From the NCBI RefSeq assembly GCF_028610675.1, contig NZ_JAQQWS010000001.1:806001-870000 (forward strand): a DNA stretch of 64,000 nt, read 5' to 3'. The position numbers and the translations under genes are program-made. The stretch's first letter is position 1; each line of letters starts with the position of its first letter. Of the stretch, positions 51,202-60,647 are shown one piece after another. The notes below the pieces were generated by a model. It saw only the letters and a program-made list of their open reading frames with translations, did no database searches and had not been told where the DNA came from. Source of the DNA: Alkalihalobacillus pseudalcaliphilus. GTDB lineage: Bacteria > Bacillota > Bacilli > Bacillales > Bacillaceae_D.

Positions 51202-52617
51202 TTATCCATATATAAAACGGGCACCTGCAATGCCAGGGTTTGTCATTTCTTTTGGATCTAAAATTTCATTAAGTTCTTCTTCTGAAAGGATGCCACGTTC
51301 TAAGCAAATCTCACGGACCGAACGATTCGTTTCAATGGCTTCTTTCGCTACTCTTGAGGCTACCTCATAACCAACATGCGGGTTAATAGCCGTAATGATT
51401 CCGACACTCTTTTCAACCATTTCACGACAATGCTCAATGTTTGCTGTAATTCCTTCGATAGCATATTTCCGGAAAACATCCATCCCGTTTTGTAAGATTG
51501 AGAATGACTGGAGTAAATTAAAGACTAACACAGGCTCCATAACATTCAATTCAAGTTGCCCTGCTTCTGAAGCTAAGCTTATCGTATGATCATTACCGAT
51601 CACTTGGAATGAGATCTGGTTGATGACCTCACACATAACAGGATTAACCTTACCAGGCATTATTGATGATCCTGGCTGTCTGGCTGGTAGATTAATTTCG
51701 TTTAGTCCTGTACGTGGACCAGAGCTCATTAAACGTAAATCATTCGCGATCTTTGATAAGTTAATCGCAGTAATTTTTAATGCACTTGAAAGCTCCGTAT
51801 AGGCGTCTGTATTTTGGGTAGCATCGACTAAATCTTCAGCTGTTTTTAAAGGGTACCCAGTAATTTCAGCTAAATACTTTGATACCTTTTCAATATACTC
51901 TGGCTTCGCATTTAATCCAGTACCAACCGCAGTTGCTCCCATGTTAATTTCAAATAAATGATTTACTGAACGCTCAATCCGTTTTAAATCACGTGTTAAT
52001 ACGCGACGATAAGCCCCGAATTCTTGTCCTAAACGAATAGGCACAGCATCCTGTAGATGGGTTCTTCCCATTTTAAGCACATCATCAAATTCTTCTTCTT
52101 TTAATTTAACGGCATCTATTAAAGCCTTTAATGTTTCAATAAGTCCTTTTGATAAATTTAAACAAGCAATATGAATAGCAGTAGGGAATGCATCATTGGT
52201 TGATTGGGCCATGTTTACATGCGTATTAGGGCTTACCCGCACATATTCCCCTTTAGCTCCGCCCAATTCTTCAATCGCTCGGTTAGCAATGACTTCATTT
52301 GCATTCATATTAAACGAAGTACCTGCTCCCCCTTGAATTGAATCTACGATAAAATGCTCGGAAAGCTTTCCAGCGATTACATCATCTGCTGCTTTAATGA
52401 TGGCAGCGGCTATTTTCTTTTGTAAGACACCTACATCACGATTAGCCATCGCAGCAGCTTTTTTTACATAACCAAAAGCCTTAATAAGTTCCTCATGTGG
52501 CGGGTATCCAGTAATCGGAAAATTTTCCCTCGCACGCATCGTTTGGATTCCATAATAGGCTTCCTTTGGAACTTGCTTTTCTCCAAGTAAATCTCGTTCA
52601 ATTCGATATTCAGTCAT
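51202..52617 (-). CDS. aspA: Aspartate ammonia-lyase
   Basis: Deaminates aspartate to fumarate. The 471-residue protein shows GTSFNMNANEVIANRAIE near 118, GRTHLQDAVPIRLGQEF near 182 and the signature GSSIMPGKVNPVMCEV near 327. The VMCEV following the loop, versus TQSEA in the fumarase of this window, indicates aspartase. Homologue of B. subtilis AnsB, though ansA is not adjacent. ATG 52617 after GGAG. It follows glcK by 78 bp in the same direction. Confidence 0.95.
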   Translation of the reverse strand: MTEYRIERDLLGEKQVPKEAYYGIQTMRARENFPITGYPPHEELIKAFGYVKKAAAMANRDVGVLQKKIAAAIIKAADDVIAGKLSEHFIVDSIQGGAGTSFNMNANEVIANRAIEELGGAKGEYVRVSPNTHVNMAQSTNDAFPTAIHIACLNLSKGLIETLKALIDAVKLKEEEFDDVLKMGRTHLQDAVPIRLGQEFGAYRRVLTRDLKRIERSVNHLFEINMGATAVGTGLNAKPEYIEKVSKYLAEITGYPLKTAEDLVDATQNTDAYTELSSALKITAINLSKIANDLRLMSSGPRTGLNEINLPARQPGSSIMPGKVNPVMCEVINQISFQVIGNDHTISLASEAGQLELNVMEPVLVFNLLQSFSILQNGMDVFRKYAIEGITANIEHCREMVEKSVGIITAINPHVGYEVASRVAKEAIETNRSVREICLERGILSEEELNEILDPKEMTNPGIAGARFIYG

Positions 52618-52695
52618 TCGATTTATTCTCCTTCACCAGGGTCAATTTCTTTACTTTGCTATTTTAAAATAATAATTATAGATTGTCCGTATTTA

Positions 52696-53685
52696 TTATA
52701 CCGTATGTTGGGTAAAATTAGATGGTGCACTTATCTTCGCAATCCACGCAGCACCAATTACACCAGCATCATTCCCTAAAGTGGCAACTTCAAATTCCGT
52801 TGATGTTGCAATTCTCCCAATCGCAAAACGTCTGAATTGTTCTTTTAATGGTAAAAGTAACGTTTCACCTGCTTTGGAAACACCTCCACCAATGACAATC
52901 TTTTTAGGGTTTAAAGAACTCGTTAAATTAGCAATCACTAGTCCTAAATGAAAACTTACTTTTTCAACCACTTGTTGAGCATACTCATCTCCAGCTTCTG
53001 CCGCTTCAAATACATCCTTTGAGCTAATAGATCCTTCCTTAATTAATGTTGCTTGGAGACGACTTTCAGGGTGGTAAAGTAAACCTGTTTCTGCAATACG
53101 TTTAATTCCTGTTGCAGAAGCAATTGTTTCAATACAACCTGTTTTCCCGCAATTACAAGGGGCACCATTTTCCGCAACAGCTGTAATATGGCCAATTTCA
53201 CCGGCCATTCCATTAATTCCATGCACAATTTGGCCATTACTAATAATGCCTCCACCAACACCGGTTCCGAGTGTCACACATAACAAATCAGAGGCACCAT
53301 CACCTGCCCCTTTCCACATTTCGCCTAATGCAGCTACATTGGCATCATTATCTATCGTTACAGGAAGACCTGTCACTTTCTCTAACTGATCTTTAAGGGC
53401 AAAATCCTTCCAACCGATGTTAACGGATTCATAAATAAAACCTGCATCCATTTCAATAAATCCTGGTGCTCCTACACCAATTGCCATTAATTTCTCATTC
53501 GTTTCATTTAACTTTTTTAATTTTTCTTGTATAGCTTTTGCAATTTCATTCGGAATAAGTATTCCGCTTTCTTCTGTGTTTGTTGGTATTTCCCATTTCG
53601 TTACGATTTCGCCCTCTAATGTAATAAAGGCGAGTTTAATTGTTGTTCCGCCGATATCTGCTCCGACAAGCCAAGAATTAGTCAT
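52696..53685 (-). CDS. glcK: ROK family glucokinase
   Basis: Phosphorylates glucose with ATP in the cytoplasm. The 329-residue protein has the ATP motif GADIGGTTIKLAF at 8-20, IDNDANVAALGEMW near 112, and the ROK zinc motif CNCGKTGCIETIAS near 175 (Cys-x-Cys...Cys). Matches B. subtilis GlcK (YqgR) and follows yqgQ as it does there, 20 bp downstream. The ATG at 53685 has GGTGG upstream. Confidence 0.95.
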   Translation of the reverse strand: MTNSWLVGADIGGTTIKLAFITLEGEIVTKWEIPTNTEESGILIPNEIAKAIQEKLKKLNETNEKLMAIGVGAPGFIEMDAGFIYESVNIGWKDFALKDQLEKVTGLPVTIDNDANVAALGEMWKGAGDGASDLLCVTLGTGVGGGIISNGQIVHGINGMAGEIGHITAVAENGAPCNCGKTGCIETIASATGIKRIAETGLLYHPESRLQATLIKEGSISSKDVFEAAEAGDEYAQQVVEKVSFHLGLVIANLTSSLNPKKIVIGGGVSKAGETLLLPLKEQFRRFAIGRIATSTEFEVATLGNDAGVIGAAWIAKISAPSNFTQHTV

Positions 53686-53704
53686 TTAACCAATCCACCT
53701 TTTA

Positions 53705-53908
53705 TCATTTCTTTTCATTGAGTAAACTTAACTCTTTACGTAATATTAGTATAGCTTGTTGAAAAGTTAACGTATCAATCATACCCCAACTATGTAATTC
53801 GTGCACTTCTTTTTCCATGAGCTGGAGGTCCATTTTTCTATCTCTTGTATAAATAAAAATCCCAAACTTTTTTAATAACTGTAATAAATCGTAAAACGTT
53901 TTCAACAA
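53705..53908 (-). CDS. yqgQ: YqgQ family (DUF910) protein
   Basis: A 67-residue helical protein, MLKTFYDLLQLLKKFGIFIY at the start and QQAILILRKELSLLNEKK at the end. The FGIFIYTRDRKMDLQLME segment is the family core. It is adjacent to glcK in most Bacillaceae; its job is unknown, although its small three-helix fold has been considered nucleic-acid binding. TTG start 53908 after GAGGTGAGC. Confidence 0.9.
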   Translation of the reverse strand: MLKTFYDLLQLLKKFGIFIYTRDRKMDLQLMEKEVHELHSWGMIDTLTFQQAILILRKELSLLNEKK

Positions 53909-53988
53909 AGCTCACCTCATCGCTATTATAACAGGCAAGTGGATGGACGAAAAGGTTTCTATCTTAATTCATCTTATTAATTTGATGA

Positions 53989-54498
53989 TTAAAACAGTTT
54001 AATGATGGTGAAGACAAATAGCCATACACAGGGTGCATAAACGACATAAGGGAAATGCCAAAACTTTTGCTTGACTTGCCATTGTACAAAAATGCCAATA
54101 AATAATGAGAGTGTAAAAATAATACTTGCAAACAAAGTGAAAAACGCTCTTAAATCAAAAATTCCCCATTCGAATCCCATAAAGAAGAATAAGCATAACA
54201 ATATATTTAAGCCCATTTTTTGACCAAACATAAATCCAAGATTTGGGTGAAATGTTTTTACGGCTGCCCATATAAATAGAAAGGCAAAAATGCATATAAT
54301 AAACTCAGCAAACCAAAATCCTATTAAAAAAGATGGAAACAACAAGCCAACGACCATACCAATAAATCCTACTATTAAAAAAGCAAAAGCGATTAATCCA
54401 AATAAAAATAAGGAAGGTGGATTTTTTCCAACTGCCAATAAACCACCGATTGTAACACCTACAACAAACACGAAAAATAGGACTGTGAAGGCCACCAT
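53989..54498 (-). CDS. Polytopic membrane protein, unknown function
   Basis: 169 residues with about six hydrophobic helices and very short loops (for example VTIGGLLAVGKNPPS, GFIGMVVGLLFPSFLIGFWF, FMGFEWGIFDLRAFF). No catalytic motif is apparent. It begins at ATG or an adjacent start near 54498 with AAGGAG upstream, and precedes yqgQ by 80 bp on the same strand. No family recognised. The regular membrane topology makes it very likely to be real. Confidence 0.75.
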   Translation of the reverse strand: MVAFTVLFFVFVVGVTIGGLLAVGKNPPSLFLFGLIAFAFLIVGFIGMVVGLLFPSFLIGFWFAEFIICIFAFLFIWAAVKTFHPNLGFMFGQKMGLNILLCLFFFMGFEWGIFDLRAFFTLFASIIFTLSLFIGIFVQWQVKQKFWHFPYVVYAPCVWLFVFTIIKLF

Positions 54499-54652
54499 CG
54501 TTTATCATCTCCTTGTGATGTTTATCTTAGCTGTGTGTTGAGACTAGTTTCACGAGACAGACACATGTTTTTTGGTTTCTTATGTTATGATATGTGGGAA
54601 TAAGTAAAAAAAGGACAAGAAAATGCACAATTAGAATTTAGGGGGCATACAA

Positions 54653-55045
54653 ATGAACCATAAAATTCAAGAGAAGATGGACTATGCACTAAGAGGAACG
54701 CCACAAGTGAAAATCGAGGAAAGAAACTTATTTTTGACAACGATTGCGGAAAGAATCTTTTATGCTTTGACTTTATCACAAGTTAGGACTTCAGCTATCT
54801 ATCGTGAGGTTATCGATAAAATGGATAAGGAACAAGATGTTCAGTTGTTTATTAACGGAAACTTGTCCTATTCCGACTATGCCAAGTATGTACAAGCTGC
54901 CAATTCTAAGGGGGTGCGTTTCACCATCACGAACCCTCAACATGAGACTCCTTTTGGTCTTGTTTTAGCAACAGAAAGGCGCGCTATTGACCTAGATAAT
55001 ATATTTATTGAAGATGAATTATATGAGTACGATATGGGAGAATGA
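54653..55045 (+). CDS. yueI: YueI family (DUF1694) protein
   Basis: A 130-residue cytoplasmic protein. Diagnostic segments are GTPQVKIEERNLFLTTIAERI near 14-34, ALTLSQVRTSAIY near 38 and NPQHETPFGLVLATERRAID near 93, which define YueI. The family is thought to have an RNA-binding fold related to the L30e/archaeal L7Ae superfamily, but its role in Bacillus is unknown. ATG 54653 after TAGGGGGC. A terminator follows at 55099. Confidence 0.88.
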   Translation: MNHKIQEKMDYALRGTPQVKIEERNLFLTTIAERIFYALTLSQVRTSAIYREVIDKMDKEQDVQLFINGNLSYSDYAKYVQAANSKGVRFTITNPQHETPFGLVLATERRAIDLDNIFIEDELYEYDMGE

Positions 55046-55098
55046 CGGAAAGACAGTTACGGCACATTAACTAGGCGGACATTAGTTTAAGGATTAGG

Positions 55099-55127
55099 AA
55101 AAAGCTTGGCATGCAGCCAAGCTTTTT
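55099..55127 (+). terminator. Terminator of yueI
   Basis: Perfect AAAAAGCTTGGC/GCCAAGCTTTTT around ATGCA. R1 copy C starts with the next bases. Confidence 0.93.
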
Positions 55128-55310
55128 ATATGAAAGTTACCTAATGCTAGTATGCGGAGTTCTACTCATCGCTACCGAAAATTCTGCTCTGCGTCCTGCG
55201 GGGTGGCACTGAGCTAATCGGCTACGCCGCTGGATCTCAGCTCTACCACTACGTCCCGCGGGAGTCTCCGCATATTTTCGTCCGCTGGGTTACTGGAAAT
55301 TCTCAAGTTC
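55128..55310 (+). repeat. R1 dispersed repeat, copy C
   Basis: About 183 bp, from TATGAAAGTT immediately after the yueI terminator to CTCAAGTTC. Perfect arms ATGCGGAG (55152-55159) and CTCCGCAT (55266-55273). Confidence 0.88.
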
Positions 55311-55450
55311 AAACAACAATCCAAGATCATTCATTTAAATTGAGAAAGATCAAAACCGAATTGTACCAAGAACTGAGTTGTAAAGGGCTTATCGCCACTT
55401 TCATTCTTGTTGGTGGCGGAGCTGTTTTTGGCTCCGCCATGTGGGCTTTA

Positions 55451-55590
55451 TATGAAAGTTACTTATGGCCGATAGTTTGTGCCGCGAAGTTAGCTCGTCA
55501 TCCATCTCGCGATCAATGACCTTAGTAGGACAGTGCTCCCTGATTATTCAGACCGACTCCTGATGGTGATCGAGTTGTAAACGGGCCAAC
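55451..55590 (+). repeat. R2 dispersed repeat, copy 2
   Basis: About 140 bp, TATGAAAGTTACTTATGG to ACGGGCCAAC. AGCTCGTCATCCATC pairs with GATGGTGATCGAGTT within it, with a bulge on each strand. The most regular of the three copies. Confidence 0.87.
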
Positions 55591-55591
55591 A

Positions 55592-55744
55592 CGTTTGCTC
55601 GGGCTTTCTACCTCTTTTTCAGCTCGCAACCTCGCGATTCGGCGTTTGCTTGAGCTTTCTACCTCTTTTTCAGCTCGCAACCCCGCGATTCGGCGTTTGC
55701 TCGGGCTTTCTACCTCTTTTTCAGCTCGCAACCCCGCGATTCGG
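55592..55744 (-). repeat. 51-bp tandem repeat, three copies
   Basis: Three head-to-tail units of exactly 51 bp (55592, 55643, 55694) differing at a few bases, ending next to the spoVAF stop codon. On the minus strand one frame encodes three 17-residue units like LRAEKEVESPSKRRIAG. 51 is a multiple of 3, so the frame is kept across units. Confidence 0.9.
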
Positions 55745-55746
55745 CG

Positions 55747-57195
55747 TTAGCGGTCTGGATCTTTAGGATGGATAGCTGTTGGCCTACGATTCTTTAATGG
55801 CATTGGAGCTCTCAAAATAACATCTCGTAGTGCACGCATGTTAAATGGAATAAGCGGCCAAAAATAAGGTGTATCGAACTTCTCAATACGAACTAGCATG
55901 AAAATCCATAAAGTCGTACCTACTAAGAAGCCTCCCAAGCCAAAGAAAGCGGTCAGAACTAATAAAGCAACTCGGATCGAGCGGTTTGCTAAGCTTAATT
56001 CATAACTTGGAGTTGCAAAAGATCCTACAACTGCGACGGCTAAATATAAAACCACTTCAGGGGAAAATAATCCCACTTCGATGGCAACCTCACCAATTAA
56101 AAGAGCTGCGACAAGACCAAGAGCGGTTGCTAAAGCATTGGGCGTATGAATAGACGCCATCCTCAGCATCTCAATTCCTACTTCTGCCGCTAAAAATTGA
56201 GCAAACAATGGCACCGTACCTTCCTCTTCTGAACCCACAAATGAAATAACCTCAGGCACAAATTGTTGATGCTCTGCTAATAAAAACCATAGAGGCATTA
56301 AAAAAATAGAAGCCCAAACTGCCACAAAACGAACAAGCCTAAGACCAGCACCAATGATTGGCTTTTGCCGATACTCCTCAGCATGTTGTAAATGATGCCA
56401 AAAAGTCGTCGGTGCTACCATTGCACTCGGAGAGCCATCTACTAAAATAACCACATGTCCTTCAAATAATTGGGTCGCCGCAACATCTGGCCTTTCCGTA
56501 TAACGGACGAGTGGATATGGCTGATAATGATGACCAAAAACAAATTCTTCAATTGTTTTATCTGCCATCGGCAAACCATCTGTATCAATTTTTTGAATCG
56601 ACGCTTTCATTTCTTCAATCATTTTATTGTCTGCAATATCACCAATATAACAAAGGGTAATATCCGTTTTAGACCGTCGACCTACTTGTACATACTCAAC
56701 CCGAAAGGTCCGATCACGAACTCGCCTTCTAATAAGAGCAGCGTTCATAACTAAGGTTTCAACAAAACCATCTTTTGAACCACGAATAACTTGCTCTGTA
56801 TCTGGTTCTTCTGGTCCACGAACTGGATATTCTCTCGTATCAATGATAATCACTTCGGTTATCCCTTCTACGAGTAAAGCTGTTGGTCCAGATAGAACTT
56901 GATCGACCACTTCATCTAAATCTTTTTCTGTATCTATCTCAATGTATGGAATCCTACTTTGTGTAAGAGCTCGTAACGGGTCATCACGTAATTCTTTTTC
57001 CGTTGTTCGGGCCAGCATTTCTTGTATTTCTGTTAGAGCGGTATCCTTGGCAAAACCATCGACAACAAAAAAGGCCATTCTAAGATCGGCATGCTCCATC
57101 TCCAAACAGATCATGTCCATGCTTTCGTCTGTACCTAACTCTTTTTTTAGATATTCAAGATTTTCTTGATAACTAGCAGTTATTTTTCTTTTCAT
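55747..57195 (-). CDS. spoVAF: SpoVAF-like GerA-family spore protein
   Basis: A 482-residue GerA-type protein. The segments YPVRGPEEPDTEQVIRGS, RRSKTDITLCYIGDIA, LPMADKTIEEFVFG, RYTERPDVAATQLFEG, HVVILVDGSPSAMVAPTTFWHHLQHAEEYRQ and VHTPNALATALGLVAALLIGE follow B. subtilis SpoVAF as I know it more closely than GerAA. About five C-terminal membrane helices. SpoVAF is in the spore inner membrane and assists germination. The ATG 57195 is 6 bp after GGGGGTG. It stands alone, without spoVA neighbours. Its stop lies 2 bp from a tandem repeat. Confidence 0.88.
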   Translation of the reverse strand: MKRKITASYQENLEYLKKELGTDESMDMICLEMEHADLRMAFFVVDGFAKDTALTEIQEMLARTTEKELRDDPLRALTQSRIPYIEIDTEKDLDEVVDQVLSGPTALLVEGITEVIIIDTREYPVRGPEEPDTEQVIRGSKDGFVETLVMNAALIRRRVRDRTFRVEYVQVGRRSKTDITLCYIGDIADNKMIEEMKASIQKIDTDGLPMADKTIEEFVFGHHYQPYPLVRYTERPDVAATQLFEGHVVILVDGSPSAMVAPTTFWHHLQHAEEYRQKPIIGAGLRLVRFVAVWASIFLMPLWFLLAEHQQFVPEVISFVGSEEEGTVPLFAQFLAAEVGIEMLRMASIHTPNALATALGLVAALLIGEVAIEVGLFSPEVVLYLAVAVVGSFATPSYELSLANRSIRVALLVLTAFFGLGGFLVGTTLWIFMLVRIEKFDTPYFWPLIPFNMRALRDVILRAPMPLKNRRPTAIHPKDPDR

Positions 57196-57304
57196 TTCAC
57201 ACACCCCCGCATCAATAACAATCGGCTCTAATTTACTTCTACCGGTATATAGTTAGACAAGCCCACATATATATGTGGCAATAAAGCCAGAATTGGAGGT
57301 CATC

Positions 57305-58180
57305 ATGAAACGAATAGCTCCTATTCCTCTCGTTATATTTCTTATCATTAGCATGAGCATTTTTCTTTATTTTTATTTCTATCAAACAAGCACTAAAGAA
57401 ACGCTCACCTTTTTCCCGCCCGATCCAGACCGTTCATTTATTGAAGCACTGACTCAACTAGAGCTCAAAAGTGCGACAAATGAAAAAGGGTACGAACTCG
57501 CTTGGTTATCAAAATCCATGCTCGATCAAGAAGCCTATCTACGTCAGGATGTATCACTGCTTTACAAAGACGGTTATCTAATCGAGATTTTATCGAATTG
57601 GAAAGAGAATACAGATGCCCTTCTTCAGAGTAAAAATATAGTGGGGAACGAAAGTGGGCTTTATGAAGCAATAACCTTCCATTATGCTGAAATTCATCAT
57701 CAAAACGAAGATATTAAAAGTGCACAAGCATTAACCAATGATTGGTTATATGTCATTGATTCACCTTTAGAAAAAGTGCATAGCTTTAAAGAACCACAAT
57801 CTTTAGCGGAGAAAGAAAACAAAAGAACGATAGATTATATTGTGAACCAAAAACAAGAATATGAACTGACCCAGCTCCTAAAAACGTTTCAATTAAATCA
57901 AGAAGATTATGTAACTTCATCTGTTACTGATTTAGAATCCACATTAGCTTCCATCCCGCAACTCAGCAAAGAAAAAACCACCGCAATCATGGGTGGTTTG
58001 TGGGAAGGGTTATATAGAGAATATGTGCACGGCATTCGTCTCAACAATGGACAGGTTATTTCTGCACAAGGCAGCACAATGCCAACTATTCTTTTTCCAA
58101 AGGATATCAGCCAAGGGGAGCTATTTGTTGTATTCAAAACCAAATCAGGAGAGCCAATTGTTTTAAAACAAACATTTTGA
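57305..58180 (+). CDS. Membrane-anchored uncharacterised protein, 291 residues
   Basis: Starts at ATG 57305 (MKRIAPIPLVIFLIISMS), 6 bp after TTGGAGGTC; the frame reaches back to 57275 with no signal. One N-terminal helix, then a soluble domain of about 260 residues, probably on the outer side of the membrane, with mixed helices and strands (GYELAWLSKSMLDQEA, YIVNQKQEYELTQLL, MGGLWEGLYREYVHG). No lipobox and no recognisable motif. Divergent from spoVAF with 109 bp between starts, so it may be sporulation-linked, an inference from position. Confidence 0.7.
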   Translation: MKRIAPIPLVIFLIISMSIFLYFYFYQTSTKETLTFFPPDPDRSFIEALTQLELKSATNEKGYELAWLSKSMLDQEAYLRQDVSLLYKDGYLIEILSNWKENTDALLQSKNIVGNESGLYEAITFHYAEIHHQNEDIKSAQALTNDWLYVIDSPLEKVHSFKEPQSLAEKENKRTIDYIVNQKQEYELTQLLKTFQLNQEDYVTSSVTDLESTLASIPQLSKEKTTAIMGGLWEGLYREYVHGIRLNNGQVISAQGSTMPTILFPKDISQGELFVVFKTKSGEPIVLKQTF

Positions 58181-58226
58181 ACTACTACGTATTAAGGAGA
58201 AACTTAAATAGGCCCTTAACTAAACA

Positions 58227-59765
58227 TCAATTCTCTAAATACTCGAGCCTTTCTTGATAGGAGGGCTCTGCTTCTAGGTCAATCGCTTGTTTCACATACC
58301 TAATAGCGAGTTCTATTTCGCCTCGTTGCTCTGCTAAAAGCGATAGATTAAAATAAGCAGGATGTAATTGTGGATTTCGCTCAACTGCCTGCTCAAACAA
58401 TTCCCTCGCCTCTTCATATTTTTCATCATTCGCTTTTAAATAACCTAAATAAAAATACACTTCACCAAGTTCTGAGCCATTCAAATAAGGCCTTTCTAAG
58501 TGTGGGAATGCTTTCTCATAATCTTCCTCTTCTATATACAAATAAGCGATTTGAGTTTCTAATAAATCTAATTCGGATCGATCTAAATACGCTTCAATGA
58601 ATAGGAAATGAGCGACAAAAGCTAATAGGATTATGGCAACAGATACAAGCTGCTTCATACTTCTTTTTTCTTTTGGTAATTGACTAGCTGCTGCTGCAAC
58701 AAAGCCACCAATTAATCCGCCAATATGAGCACCATTGTCTACGAAAGGGGCTACGAAGCCAAATACCAAGTTAATCGCTAAGACGACAAATACATTCATA
58801 CCCATCGTTCTCAAAAAGAGTCTTTTGTTTTTTAAGCCGAAGTAAAGAAGAGCACCAAATAAACCAAAAATGGCTCCTGAAGCTCCTGCACCAATGGATA
58901 AATTAGTCCACATGCTCACGATTGATCCCGTAATACCCGCAACAACATATATCCCAAAAAAACGTAATGAACCATACATACGCTCAACAAGTGTGCCAAG
59001 AAAATAAAGAGCCAAGCTGTTCATCATTAGATGAAGAAATCCAATGTGAATAAACATCGTCGTCACTAAACGCCACCACTCACCATCAAGTAGCAGTGGT
59101 GTATATTTTGCCCCTACTTCAATTAACGTCAATAGCGATTCACTCTCACCATAATATTCAATAAGTAAAAAGGCTAAAATATTGATAGCAAGTATGATAT
59201 ACGTGAATATTGGTTTCCCATAGGAAAAAGAATCTTTTTCAGCCTTTGCTATTTTTTGGGCAAGCAGCCTTACTTCATACTTGTAGGCGACCATTTTTGC
59301 ATCAAGCTGTATGGGCTCCAAACTCTTGTCTACATGCAACGGCTGCTTCCACATCTGCATTTGTTCTAATTTCTCTGATAGTTCAAGCTGACCTTCACTA
59401 TTTTCTAGAAAGACGAAGTGATTTCTCACCATTGTTGACTTACCCACGGCTATTGGATGCTCAAGCTTACTCCAATCATCAACAGGTGGTCTAAGACAAA
59501 AGTAGATATTCTCAACTTGTAGCTCTTTTATTCTTCGTTGCTTTCGAATGAAATCCAAATTTTGAGCCGCTGCGCTAGCATTCTCTCTAAATCGATTCGT
59601 CCAATCTGAATCCTTACGTACCAGTCTTAAGAGTTTTACAGGCTTTATCGAGTCATCCTCCAACCAAATTTCATCATCACGATGATAGATGGGAACGTAA
59701 TTCCTCTCCATGACAAGCTCATGAATCACCTTCCAGAAAAGATAATCATGTCTAATTGCTTCCAA
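58227..59765 (-). CDS. gluP: Rhomboid intramembrane serine protease GluP/YqgP
   Basis: A 512-residue protein with a cytoplasmic N-terminal domain (about 1-180), six to seven helices (185-375) carrying the rhomboid catalytic serine in GAGASGAIFGLFG and the histidine in NGAHIGGLIGG, and two to three C-terminal TPR units (390-510, YLGYLKANDEKYEEARELFEQA). WWRLVTTMFIHIGFLHLMMN precedes the active site. Matches B. subtilis GluP, which is active against MgtE with FtsH and needed for normal division. TTG start 59765. In B. subtilis its neighbours yqgQ-glcK follow directly; here 4.3 kb intervenes. Confidence 0.94.
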   Translation of the reverse strand: MEAIRHDYLFWKVIHELVMERNYVPIYHRDDEIWLEDDSIKPVKLLRLVRKDSDWTNRFRENASAAAQNLDFIRKQRRIKELQVENIYFCLRPPVDDWSKLEHPIAVGKSTMVRNHFVFLENSEGQLELSEKLEQMQMWKQPLHVDKSLEPIQLDAKMVAYKYEVRLLAQKIAKAEKDSFSYGKPIFTYIILAINILAFLLIEYYGESESLLTLIEVGAKYTPLLLDGEWWRLVTTMFIHIGFLHLMMNSLALYFLGTLVERMYGSLRFFGIYVVAGITGSIVSMWTNLSIGAGASGAIFGLFGALLYFGLKNKRLFLRTMGMNVFVVLAINLVFGFVAPFVDNGAHIGGLIGGFVAAAASQLPKEKRSMKQLVSVAIILLAFVAHFLFIEAYLDRSELDLLETQIAYLYIEEEDYEKAFPHLERPYLNGSELGEVYFYLGYLKANDEKYEEARELFEQAVERNPQLHPAYFNLSLLAEQRGEIELAIRYVKQAIDLEAEPSYQERLEYLEN

Positions 59766-59771
59766 ACAACA

Positions 59772-60497
59772 TCAACCTTTCTTTCTAAACCATTTACTTA
59801 AACTATTCAATTCTTGCACTTCAATAACACGCTCATTAGCAACCATACTACGATCTCCCTGCTCGTTTTTCCAATTAAAATAAACCGCCGTCCAGCCAGC
59901 TCTTACAGCACCCATAACATCATGAGACCATGAATCTCCAATATGGTATTTTTTCGTATGTATCTCGCCTGAGCGTTGATTGGCACATTGTAGAAAGATA
60001 GCTTGTTCTGGCTTTGCACTGGCTACCTCTTCTGAGATAAATATCTTTTCTTTTAAAAAATAATTCTGTAGCCCTAGACAACGTAGCTTTTCGTATTGTG
60101 TATCACTAGGACCGTTTGAAATAATAGCCAGCTCCACGTTTTTTGCATGTAGCTGTGATAAGAGCTTTTTCACACTAGGAAACGGCTTTATTACCTGATA
60201 AAAAGCTTGTACATATACGTCATGAAACAGCTGTCCTTCCCCTATTTTCACCTCATACCCTAGCTTTTTCATCGTTTCAGTAAATCTTAATTCTCTAAAT
60301 GTATGTATGTCCATTTCCTTCGCTTCAAACCTTGGCCATAGCCTTTGATTGCAGTCTTGAAATACCTTAAACCAAGTTGAAAAAGTTACGTTCCGACCTT
60401 CCTTCTTCACCAGTTGTTGAAAAGCAACATCCATAGCTTGTTGAAATGTATCCTTAAAATTATATAATGTATCATCTATATCGAAACTAACAAGCAT
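59772..60497 (-). CDS. HAD superfamily hydrolase, YjjG/dehalogenase-like
   Basis: A 241-residue phosphohydrolase. Motif I SFDIDDTLYNF at 4-14 (DxDxT nucleophile), motif II AIISNGPSD near 126, motif III lysine in ASAKPEQAIF near 164, motif IV GDSWSHDVMGAV near 195. A helical cap lies between I and II. Closest in layout to pyrimidine 5'-nucleotidase YjjG and related subfamily IA enzymes; substrate unknown. ATG 60497 with GAGGAG upstream. It precedes gluP by 6 bp and is certainly co-transcribed with it. Confidence 0.88.
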   Translation of the reverse strand: MLVSFDIDDTLYNFKDTFQQAMDVAFQQLVKKEGRNVTFSTWFKVFQDCNQRLWPRFEAKEMDIHTFRELRFTETMKKLGYEVKIGEGQLFHDVYVQAFYQVIKPFPSVKKLLSQLHAKNVELAIISNGPSDTQYEKLRCLGLQNYFLKEKIFISEEVASAKPEQAIFLQCANQRSGEIHTKKYHIGDSWSHDVMGAVRAGWTAVYFNWKNEQGDRSMVANERVIEVQELNSLSKWFRKKG

Positions 60498-60600
60498 GCT
60501 CCTCAGCTCCTCTCCTTTCTATTATAACAGGTGCTTAGCAATCATAAAATCATCAACAGAGTAGATGACTATCACGCGCTTAAAATCATTGTTCATTTCA

Positions 60601-60641
60601 AAAAAAAGACTCAACAATCTATTAAACAGATTGTTGAGTCA
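60601..60641 (-). terminator. Terminator of the small YqgO-like gene
   Basis: Minus-strand GACTCAACAATCT pairs with AGATTGTTGAGTC around a 7-nt loop and is followed by TTTTTTTTG. Confidence 0.9.
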
Positions 60642-60647
60642 GTGCTC

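Larger units (their letters stand above)
55046..55746. other. Repeat island behind yueI and spoVAF
   Basis: 701 bp without a supported gene: the yueI terminator, R1 copy C, a TTTCATTCTTGTTGGTGGCGG phrase near 55394, R2 copy 2, and a three-copy tandem of a 51-bp unit. The 69-codon frame at 55522-55731 covers the tandem and lacks a ribosome binding site. Confidence 0.7.

Noticed and set aside
55592..55744. Possible CRISPR array
   Set aside because: The 51-bp units are head to tail with no spacers and no cas genes are in the window.
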